Source: Defluviicoccus sp. (GTDB lineage Bacteria > Pseudomonadota > Alphaproteobacteria > Rhodospirillales > Defluviicoccaceae). From it: 64,000 nucleotides of DNA. The position numbers and the translations under genes are program-made. Numbering within the stretch: the first letter of the stretch is position 1; the number at the start of each line of letters is the position of its first letter. The stretch covers positions 62,001-126,000 of the forward strand of contig JARSSM010000020.1 of assembly GCA_029624735.1 (NCBI GenBank), given 5' to 3'. Shown piece after piece: positions 45,195-54,941 of this stretch. The notes under the pieces are model-generated. The model made no database searches. It was not told where the DNA came from and worked only from the letters and a program-made list of their open reading frames with translations.

Positions 45195-47159
45195 TCAAGC
45201 GATCAGTAGCGCATCGGCGGGATGGGTACCGCCGATCATGTCGATCAGCCAATCATGCCCGGAGGTACTGGCCGTCGAGTCTGCCGGGTTGCCGAGATCC
45301 ATCCCGTCGTCGCGAGCATCGGCGACGACCGGATCGAACGGATCCGGATCGGCCTGGTTGCCCGCCGCCGCGATGGAATGCGTGGCGGAAACCAAGGTCT
45401 TGCCGTAGATGCTCATGTCCTTGACGTAATGGCTTTCGGTTCGCGCCGAGACATATTTGTCGCCCGCGCCGCCCCACATCCACGTCCCAAAGAAGCCGTG
45501 CAGCTTCCAGCCGTACTTGGCGCCACCGAGATCAAGGCCGGTCACCTCGCTGACGAGCTTGCCGTCCTGGTACAGCCGGGTGGTGCCGTTGTGGCCGTTG
45601 GTGTCGATCTGAACAACGCCTTCCAGATGCACCCACTGCCCCTTCGGGATGTTGACGTCCGAGTTGTCCTTACCGTCCAAGCCGTTAACGTCGCGCTGCA
45701 AGTCGGTGACGCCGGTTTGGAAACGGAGGTTATTGTTGCCGTACCCATCCGGGCCGTACGCTGCCTTCTGTTTCCAGCCCCAGTCGACCCAGGTCGCATT
45801 CTGATCGTTGGGCGGGAAGCCCACCGACGGATCGAGCCACGGACCGCCCGGTTTGCCGGTCCCCGCCGCCGAAGCATAAACGCCGAACATGCCCTTGGTG
45901 TCGATGTTCGCGCCGGACGCAGTCAGGCTTTCGGCCTTGTACGAGGTCGGGAAATAGAAATCCGCAGAAACCGACATGATGTCGTAGCCGGTATCGAAGT
46001 AGCTGGCGGCACTGCAAAACGCGTTGTATCCGCCCTGAACGCCCTTGAAGGTGGTGAGCTCTATTGCCGCGTAGTGGCCGATGTTTGGACGGTCCCATGC
46101 CTCCGACGTCCACACCAGGCTCTTGGTTTGCGCGACCGGCTGACCGGTGTTGTGCGAAGTCCAATTGTAGTTCCCCGGGTACGGGTCGAAGAACCGGCTG
46201 CCGTCAAGATCGCCGCGGGCAAGTTTTCCAGCCCAGTCATCCTGCCACAGCTTATTCATCCCCATGCCGACGGCGATCGAACCGTCCGTCGTACCCGCGG
46301 ACGTCGTCGTGCCTCCACCGCTGCCGCTGCTGCCGCTGCTACCGCTGCTGCCTCCACCACCGGTGGTAGCAGGCGCGCTCTTGAGGTTAACGAAGTCGTC
46401 AGCGGTCAGCTGGTTCAGGGTGATATTCTTGATGCCGAGCAGCTTGTTGTGGCTTGAGTCCTCGATCCAGACGTATTTCCAAACGCTGTCGTACGAGAAC
46501 CGCAGATCGCCGAAGGTGAGCCCGCCGGCATCGATCTTGTCGACGCCGTCCGTGAAGTCGAGCCACTTATCCCATCCCTGCCCTGGTTGCAGGTTGACGA
46601 CATCGGTGCCGGCGCTGGTCCAGATCCAATCGTTACCCGCGCCAGGAGAAATCGTGTCGTTGCCGGCGCTGCCCATGAGGGAGTCGTTGCCGCCGAGCCC
46701 GAAAATGCTCTCGTTGGCCTGGCTTCCGGTCAGCAGATCGCTGCCGGCAGTCCCGTTCATGACCAGCGTCTTGACGGCGGTTGTGGCGGTCTTGACCGCC
46801 AGATTGGTGAAGTCGTCCGCGGTTAGCTGGCTCAGGCGAATGTTCTTGATGCCGAGCAGCTTGTTATGGCTTGCGTCCTCAACCCAGACGTACTTCCAAA
46901 CGTCTTCGTAGGAGAACCGGAGATCGCTGAAAGCAAGCCCGCCGGCATCGATCTTGTCGATTCCGTCTTGGAAGTCGAGCCACTTATCGCCGCCCTGACC
47001 GGGCTGAAGCTTGACGACATCGGAGCCCGCGCCGCCGTAGATCCAGTCGCGGCCGGCGCCGCAAGCGATCGTATCGTTTCCCTCCTTTCCCCACAGCCAG
47101 TCGTCGCTGTTCGTTCCAATCAGGCTGTCGTTCCTGGCCGTACCGTATCGTGAAACCAT
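45195..47159 (-). CDS. RTX protein with PL14-like polysaccharide lyase domain
   Basis: A 654-residue protein without a Sec signal. Residues 6-122 and 136-260 are two calcium-binding RTX beta-roll modules ('GKEGNDTIACGAGRDWIYGG', 'GSAGNDTISPGAGNDWI'), each ending 'LSQLTADDF' or 'LNQLTADDF'. A Gly/Ser/Thr linker (about 262-292) leads to a jelly-roll domain with 'SVSADFYFP', 'GQWVHLEGVVQIDTNGHNG', 'RLYQDGKLVSEVTGL' and 'FFGTWMWGGAG', the pattern of PL14/PL20-type lyases. The extreme C-terminus 'PADALLIA' suits type I secretion. Role: cleaving or trimming the polymer made by the adjacent synthase, by inference. RBS GGGGAAGG lies 8 bases before ATG. Confidence 0.75.
   Translation of the reverse strand: MVSRYGTARNDSLIGTNSDDWLWGKEGNDTIACGAGRDWIYGGAGSDVVKLQPGQGGDKWLDFQDGIDKIDAGGLAFSDLRFSYEDVWKYVWVEDASHNKLLGIKNIRLSQLTADDFTNLAVKTATTAVKTLVMNGTAGSDLLTGSQANESIFGLGGNDSLMGSAGNDTISPGAGNDWIWTSAGTDVVNLQPGQGWDKWLDFTDGVDKIDAGGLTFGDLRFSYDSVWKYVWIEDSSHNKLLGIKNITLNQLTADDFVNLKSAPATTGGGGSSGSSGSSGSGGGTTTSAGTTDGSIAVGMGMNKLWQDDWAGKLARGDLDGSRFFDPYPGNYNWTSHNTGQPVAQTKSLVWTSEAWDRPNIGHYAAIELTTFKGVQGGYNAFCSAASYFDTGYDIMSVSADFYFPTSYKAESLTASGANIDTKGMFGVYASAAGTGKPGGPWLDPSVGFPPNDQNATWVDWGWKQKAAYGPDGYGNNNLRFQTGVTDLQRDVNGLDGKDNSDVNIPKGQWVHLEGVVQIDTNGHNGTTRLYQDGKLVSEVTGLDLGGAKYGWKLHGFFGTWMWGGAGDKYVSARTESHYVKDMSIYGKTLVSATHSIAAAGNQADPDPFDPVVADARDDGMDLGNPADSTASTSGHDWLIDMIGGTHPADALLIA
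46380..46754 (-). repeat. RTX module 2 (direct repeat of module 1)
   Basis: Encodes residues 136-260 of the RTX protein and repeats the 46797-47144 segment at a 417-base (139-residue) offset. Over the 'DKIDAGGL...KLLGIKNI' part the two copies are near-identical in DNA, indicating recent duplication. Confidence 0.75.
46797..47144 (-). repeat. RTX module 1 (direct repeat of module 2)
   Basis: Encodes residues 6-121. Shared with module 2: the nonapeptide-like calcium repeats, 'LQPGQG', 'DKWLDF', 'DKIDAGGL', 'DLRFSY', 'VWKYVW' and 'HNKLLGIKNI'. Confidence 0.75.
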
Positions 47160-47515
47160 AACTGAGCCTTCCCCTTATCGTCGTTGGGGGAAAAGGTACA
47201 GAAATGGATCTTAAAATGTGGTTAACATAGGAAGGGCATACGGAGAGTACAGACTGTTAAGAGACTTAAAAGACTAGCAAACACCAGAGTCTACTAGAAA
47301 TAAAAGTGAGGATGATGTGCGTAATTGCTGCCTTTTGGTGAGCAATAATCTCGGGAAATCCGCGTGTTCTATCGCGTTTCCGCCAGCGGTCTGGCACGGC
47401 CGAGCGCGAAGGCGGCCTGATGCGGGCAGGCCGAGGCCATGGCGATCTTGATACGGCGGACCGAGACGGTGACGCGGGCACCTATCTTGGTGAAATATCC
47501 GGGTTAGCGGGGGAC
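47160..47515. other. Regulatory region upstream of the RTX gene
   Basis: 356 bases between the patatin-like and RTX genes, both on the minus strand. It is clearly AT-richer around 47200-47340 than the rest of the locus and holds a CtrA-type box (47211-47226) and an ACGATAAG stretch between that box and the RTX start. No convincing gene lies in it. Confidence 0.5.
47211..47226. promoter_or_regulatory. CtrA-type box TTAA-N7-TTAAC upstream of the RTX lyase gene
   Basis: TTAAAATGTGGTTAAC is an exact match to TTAA-N7-TTAAC, starting 52 bases upstream of the RTX gene ATG, where a promoter-proximal activator or repressor site would be expected. On the gene's own strand the box reads in the reverse orientation (GTTAA-N7-TTAA). 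Confidence 0.6.
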
Positions 47516-49819
47516 TTAGGGTTGTGCGGTTGGTTTGAAGCCGCCGAGGACGGCGGCAAAGCGCGCGAACTCCGCATCGTTGCCGCACCGCTCGCGCTGG
47601 CCGACGATCTGATCGATCGTTGTCGGATTGAACGCCCAGCCGAGGATGGGCTGCCGCTTGTCGCTCTCCTCGCACAGACGGAAGTGGAAAAACCTGTCCT
47701 TCGATGGGCCCGCCGCAGCCTGCAAGGCGGCCACTGCGGCCTTGCCGTGTTCGGTACGCACTGCGTCCAAGGTCTCGATCGGCGCCGTCAGCTGGGACGC
47801 GGGACCAGACTTTGCCAAGGGTTGTGTGATCGGAGGTGGAGCGCCGTCCTTCCATGCGGGGTCGCTGGTAATCATCACCACGATCGGCACGATCGCCGCG
47901 CCACCGCTGTGTTTGGCCAGATAAGCCGTAGCGGTTCGCAGGACCTCCACGGCCGTTGTTGCGCCGAAGTTCTCGAAGTAGCCGCCGTCGACGACATGCC
48001 CGAAGACCGCTCCATCCGGTGTCCGCACAACGCCGGCCGGGGTGACGTAGGGAAAGCGCGTGCTCATGTCGACGGCCGTGCTGACCGGAACATCGTGGTG
48101 CAGAACGTCGAGCACATCGTGCGCGTCGAAATCCGTTCCCATGCGGATGTTGCTCGCAATGACCCGCCGGCCGTTTTCGACCCAAGTTCCGTTGAGAAGC
48201 AGGACGGGCCACGGTTGATCATGCGGCCACAGGCGCAAGAACGGCTGAGCGAACCGCTCGGGCCGATCCTCGAACACGTGCGCCCAGGCCTGCTCCCAGG
48301 TTTGTTCGAGTGTCGCCGCCCGATCGCTGAACACGGCAACAGGGAAAAGCTGTTGCAGAATATCGGTCGAGAGGAAACGGACCACCAACGGAGTCAGGAA
48401 GTCACTGGCGAACAGAGTTTTCAGGCGCTCGGACCGTTGTTCCTCGGTGGCCGCGGAGCCGTCGGCGGCAACGAAGAGCGTCGCGCCGAGGGCGCCGCCG
48501 GAGACCCCGCTGATCGCCAGCACCTGCTGGCGGAACAGCGCATTGCCTGCCTCAAGTTTGGACAAGACAGTCGCGGTCCAGAGCGCCGCACGTTGGCCGC
48601 CGCCGGCGGTGGCAACGACGATCAGCGGCAACGCCGCGGCCCCCGGGCTCTGCTGAAGGCTTCGCTCCTGCCATTGCGCGACCACATCCGTGAGGGAGGG
48701 GCGCAGCGCCGGGTCGGAAGCCGGCTGTGGGCTGCCGGCGTCAGCGTCGGCGCGGCGGACGTCGTGGTTGTCGCCCCAGCCCGCCCAGCCGAAGCCGAGT
48801 GTGAGAAGGATCAGCACGAGGAAAATCGGTATGTTATGGCGGCGTGAGGCGATGATCAGGGCGGTGATCCCAAGCAGCCACAGCGTCGCGATGTAGAACA
48901 CGACCGCGATCGGCCCAAGCGTCCAGCCTTGAGTGATCGGGTCGAAGATCAGGGTGCCGATCAGGAAGGGCGCGAACAGAATAGCGGCCAGGAGGGGGAA
49001 GGCCGGCTTGAGAAGCTCAAGCAACAGCGGAAAGTTGGTGCGGAGGAGCGGGCCCAGATTTTCCAGCAGCTTTCCGAGTTCGGTCCGGGGGTCATATTTC
49101 GAAACGCCGAGCCCGCCGATCCCGCCAGCGCCCCGCAACAACTCTTGGCGCGAAGGCGGAATGAACACCGTGCGCGTGGTTGTCGGATCCGGCCCCTTAG
49201 GATTCACCGGACCTTCGGTCACTGGGCGGCCTTGAACGGGTGGGAAGGACAGCTCAGGCTGGCTTGTGTTCAGCACATGCTTCTGCAGCCAATCCAAAAC
49301 GGAGCAGACCCCGCGCCAAAGCGCGCGCCGGTCGCGGAAGAGCCTGTACCCGAGCGCAGAAATCAGGGGTGCCGTCACGAACAACACCCACAAGCTGGTC
49401 GTATCAACCGATGGAAGGCGTGACAGCACCCGCAATGCCCGCGCGAGGGCGCAGAGCATGAGGCTTAGATTAATGGCCGTTGCCGCAACGATTGCCCACT
49501 CGCGCGCAACGATGCGCATCTCCGGTGCGACCACCAGTCGGCCGAGCCGCGCCGGGGGTGGGCGGTCATCGAAGTGGAGGAGCGCACGCAGGGAGCCCTG
49601 AAACGCCAACTGCAGGAAAAGATAGCTGCCGAGCAAGTATTGCCACCTGGCAGAGGTCGGCTGGCTGATCAACAGTTCCTGATATTGCTCGGCCCGAAGG
49701 ACGAGTGGCGCCGCAAGCGAGAGGAGAATAATGACCCAGCAGGGCTGCAGATGCCACAGGACCAGACGGGTCGGCGGACATTTGTGTTGCGCGCGCGGGT
49801 CTCCCGCAGGCTGCGGCAT
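47516..49819 (-). CDS. Membrane-anchored patatin-like phospholipase
   Basis: A 767-residue protein. The N-terminal half has at least six hydrophobic segments (about residues 26-45, 62-80, 108-128, 143-160, 270-300, 305-360), and the C-terminal half is a patatin domain: oxyanion loop 'ATAGGGQRAALW', nucleophile elbow 'ISGVSGGALG' (GxSxG) and the catalytic Asp in 'VDGGYFENFGA'. So the Ser-Asp dyad is intact. It would hydrolyse acyl esters of lipids at the membrane. The neighbouring exopolysaccharide genes suggest, without proof, a link to the envelope. The N-terminal half resembles no family I know. Confidence 0.8.
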   Translation of the reverse strand: MPQPAGDPRAQHKCPPTRLVLWHLQPCWVIILLSLAAPLVLRAEQYQELLISQPTSARWQYLLGSYLFLQLAFQGSLRALLHFDDRPPPARLGRLVVAPEMRIVAREWAIVAATAINLSLMLCALARALRVLSRLPSVDTTSLWVLFVTAPLISALGYRLFRDRRALWRGVCSVLDWLQKHVLNTSQPELSFPPVQGRPVTEGPVNPKGPDPTTTRTVFIPPSRQELLRGAGGIGGLGVSKYDPRTELGKLLENLGPLLRTNFPLLLELLKPAFPLLAAILFAPFLIGTLIFDPITQGWTLGPIAVVFYIATLWLLGITALIIASRRHNIPIFLVLILLTLGFGWAGWGDNHDVRRADADAGSPQPASDPALRPSLTDVVAQWQERSLQQSPGAAALPLIVVATAGGGQRAALWTATVLSKLEAGNALFRQQVLAISGVSGGALGATLFVAADGSAATEEQRSERLKTLFASDFLTPLVVRFLSTDILQQLFPVAVFSDRAATLEQTWEQAWAHVFEDRPERFAQPFLRLWPHDQPWPVLLLNGTWVENGRRVIASNIRMGTDFDAHDVLDVLHHDVPVSTAVDMSTRFPYVTPAGVVRTPDGAVFGHVVDGGYFENFGATTAVEVLRTATAYLAKHSGGAAIVPIVVMITSDPAWKDGAPPPITQPLAKSGPASQLTAPIETLDAVRTEHGKAAVAALQAAAGPSKDRFFHFRLCEESDKRQPILGWAFNPTTIDQIVGQRERCGNDAEFARFAAVLGGFKPTAQP

Positions 49820-50296
49820 CGGTACAATTCCTAAAGCGGTTGCGGCCGGAGGTTACACCCAACCGAGCAACCGGTAAACCTGAGGGAGACCAGGGGATAA
49901 GGCGCCGTCGACGCTGGCGGGCAGCCGTCTTCGCCAGCGGTCCTGGGGCGTTGCCGAACGAAGCTGCAATCGCCATAATCGATCATATACAAAAGTTTAA
50001 TTCATTTGAGTGATAGATCGAAGTGGCATAGGTTCGCACTATGGACAATGACGGTCGCATCAGCGGTCCGTCGGCGAAGCGGAGATGCGAGCGATGCGGA
50101 AAACTTTGACCTTTGCCTGTGTGCATTTCACCGTGGCGTTCACCGTCGCCTACATGCTGACGGGGAGCGTCGTCATCGGTGGCCTGGTCGCGCTGGTCGA
50201 GCCGCTGTGCAACACCGTCGCCTACCATTTCCACGAGATGGCGTGGGCACGCTGGGGCAATGGCGCCAGCAGCCGCAGCGCCGGCGATGGTGATCG

Positions 50297-53155
<2,859 letters not shown>

Positions 53156-53297
53156 CGGATCCTCCCTGATCCTTCCTTGGTGCCCGGGCCTTGATGTGCC
53201 GGGTGTTGGCGTCCCGGTCTATCGGCCTGCGGTTGGCGGGCCGTTCACGCGCCCGCTCTGCCATAGTGCCAGCGTAGTCGGGCGAAGGCCAGTGGTC

Positions 53298-53315
53298 AAG
53301 TGGTCAAGTGACCTG
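53298..53315. promoter_or_regulatory. Operator-like site 1 (GGTCA-AG-TGACC)
   Basis: AAGTGGTCAAGTGACCTG with a perfect palindromic core GGTCA-AG-TGACC (53302-53313). It repeats exactly at 53397-53414. A partial copy, AGTGGTCAAG, lies just upstream at 53291-53300. It fits a GntR/FadR-type dimer site. Confidence 0.6.
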
Positions 53316-53396
53316 TCCACTTATCCGCCGACCATGCGGCATAAGCTCCTTCTTCCGCTGCGGCACGCTCCGCGGTATACCGGTGCCGACGCGGCA

Positions 53397-53414
53397 AAGT
53401 GGTCAAGTGACCTG
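53397..53414. promoter_or_regulatory. Operator-like site 2 (GGTCA-AG-TGACC)
   Basis: Second exact copy of the 18-bp sequence; centre-to-centre distance to site 1 is 99 bp, close to nine to ten helical turns, so the two sites could be bridged by a DNA loop. It lies 54 bases upstream of the GntR gene. Confidence 0.6.
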
Positions 53415-53468
53415 AACTGTTAACCATACGCCCCGCCGAGGGTGGCCGGGCGGCAAGGACGCGGGCTG

Positions 53469-54254
53469 ATGGATGAGGTTGATCTCCGGCCCGAGCGGCT
53501 TTCCGACTCGGTCGCCCGTTACCTCGAAAAGCTGGTGCTGGAGGGAACGCTGCGCGCCGGCGACCGGCTGCCGGCGGAGCGAAAGCTGGCAGCGGAGCTC
53601 AACGTCTCGCGGCCAAGCCTGCGCGAGGCGCTGCAAAAACTGGAAGCGGCTGGGCTGGTGGAAACTCGCCATGGCGGCGGTACCTTTGTCCGCAACACGT
53701 TTGGTGCTGCCCTCACCGATCCGCTGATGCAAATCTTCCACGACCATCCCCAGGCCGCCTTTGATTTCATCGAGTTGCGCGCCACGCTCGACGGCATGGG
53801 CGCCTACCATGCGGCATTGCGGGGTACCGATGCGGACCGGGAAACCTTGAGCGAGCACTTCGCTGCGATGGAGCGCGCGCATGCCAACGAGGACCCAACC
53901 GAGGAGGCGGAGCGCGATGCCGACTTTCACTATGCCATCGCCGAAGCCTCGCACAACACGGTGCTGATGCACGTGATGCGCGGCCTTCTCGACCTTCTGC
54001 GCCGGGACGTCATTTTCAACCGAATGCGGTTGTACAAGCGGCCGGACGCGCGCGACGTCCTGCTCCGCCAGCATCGAGCCATCTATACCGCGATCATGGC
54101 GCGCGATGCCGAAGCCGCGCGGGCGGCAGCGCAGGGACACATGGCCGAAGTCGCCGCCTTCTTCCGCGCCGACCGGGAAGCCGCCGGCCGCGACGATTCC
54201 GCCCGCCGCCGCCGCGCCCGCAGCCGCACGTCCTTGGCATCGCCGGCGCGCTGA
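53469..54254 (+). CDS. GntR/FadR-family (LldR/PdhR-like) transcriptional regulator
   Basis: A 261-residue protein with an N-terminal winged helix: 'GTLRAGDRLPAERKLAAEL', 'SRPSLREALQKLEAAGLVETRHGGGTFV', followed by an FCD ligand-binding domain with metal-ligand histidines in 'RDADFHYAIAEASHN' and 'RQHRAI'. PdhR/LldR members sense pyruvate or lactate. It is divergent from the D-lactate-type dehydrogenase across two matching operators, so it most likely controls that gene and itself. The basic, Ala/Arg-rich tail is probably disordered. ATG at 53469; an upstream GTG at 53442 is weaker. Confidence 0.88.
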   Translation: MDEVDLRPERLSDSVARYLEKLVLEGTLRAGDRLPAERKLAAELNVSRPSLREALQKLEAAGLVETRHGGGTFVRNTFGAALTDPLMQIFHDHPQAAFDFIELRATLDGMGAYHAALRGTDADRETLSEHFAAMERAHANEDPTEEAERDADFHYAIAEASHNTVLMHVMRGLLDLLRRDVIFNRMRLYKRPDARDVLLRQHRAIYTAIMARDAEAARAAAQGHMAEVAAFFRADREAAGRDDSARRRRARSRTSLASPAR

Positions 54255-54629
54255 CGGAGCGTGCTGCCTCCTCGTGCCGCCGCGTCAAACTTGGATCAAT
54301 GAACGCGTGGAGGGAACTCCGCGCTGCGCGTACCCACGGAACGGCGAGTCGTCACTGATCGGATGTTATGTGTTCCCACGTTACGCGCGGTTATCGCGAT
54401 GGCGCGCGCTGAGCTACACGTATTTCGTGCTGGTCGGCGTGTACCTGTGCCACGCTTGGTGAAATCTTGTGCATTTGCGCTTGCAAAGCAGATGCGAGGC
54501 CGCTAGGAAGCGGCGCTCGGCTTGTAAGTGTATTTGGTGGGGTGTCGTGGGACGCGCGGCTCCTGGCAAGACACGAGTTCACCCGCTCGCGAGAAAGCGA
54601 AGCGTAGACGAATAGGTGGGAGTAATATA
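54255..54629. other. Promoter region of the DUF4212/SSS symporter operon
   Basis: 375 bases without a supported gene, AT-rich just before the DUF4212 start. It contains the symmetric element TTTGC-GCTT-GCAAA at 54474-54487. A GGTGGGAG ribosome binding site precedes the ATG at 54630. Confidence 0.4.
54474..54487. promoter_or_regulatory. Symmetric TTTGC-N4-GCAAA element
   Basis: A perfect inverted repeat, TTTGC-GCTT-GCAAA, about 140 bases upstream of the symporter operon. TTTGC/GCAAA half-sites are used by RamB/ScfR-like acetate and short-chain fatty-acid regulators, and the operon encodes an acetate-type carrier, so the match is suggestive only. Confidence 0.3.
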
Positions 54630-54941
54630 ATGGAGGACGCGTACCGGAAGCAGTGCCGATTTGCGCTGCTTTCCTTTCTTGTTGTGCTTTTTCTCACGCA
54701 CCTTGCTCCTGTTTTCTACTTGATCCCGCAGCTGACCGCGTTTTATATTCTCGGATTCCCAGCCCATTACTTCATCACGCTGGTGGTGGGGTGGATCGGG
54801 ACGATGGTCTTCTACTGGTTCTATATCCAGATCAGCGAAAAAATCGACCAGGAGATTGATGAGACGAGTGGCGCTGCGTTCGCGGCCGAACAAGGCAAAG
54901 AGCCAGCGGGCGCAGCCAAGGCGACGGGAGGCGCGCGATGA
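54630..54941 (+). CDS. DUF4212 small subunit of a sodium/solute symporter
   Basis: A 103-residue protein with two transmembrane helices ('FALLSFLVVLFLTHLAPVFY' and 'FITLVVGWIGTMVFYWFYIQ') and a charged tail. It is the DUF4212 partner that always precedes the VC_2705-type SSS symporter. The following gene's ATG overlaps its stop (ATGA), so both subunits are made together. ATG at 54630 after GGTGGGAG. Confidence 0.88.
   Translation: MEDAYRKQCRFALLSFLVVLFLTHLAPVFYLIPQLTAFYILGFPAHYFITLVVGWIGTMVFYWFYIQISEKIDQEIDETSGAAFAAEQGKEPAGAAKATGGAR

Larger units (their letters stand above)
53156..53468. other. Divergent control region between the dehydrogenase and GntR genes
   Basis: 313 bases containing two copies of an 18-bp operator-like sequence and a third partial copy. 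No gene is seen in it. Confidence 0.5.

Noticed and set aside
47240..47265. Second CtrA box around TTAAGAGACTTAAA
   Set aside because: Spacing is 5 bases, not 7, so it does not fit the consensus.
47274..48212. A 312-residue open frame on the minus strand overlapping the patatin gene
   Set aside because: It is another frame of the same strand inside the patatin gene, without family motifs.
53298..53414. CRISPR-like direct repeats
   Set aside because: Only two exact copies with a palindromic core near a GntR gene; these are operators, with no array of spacers or cas genes.
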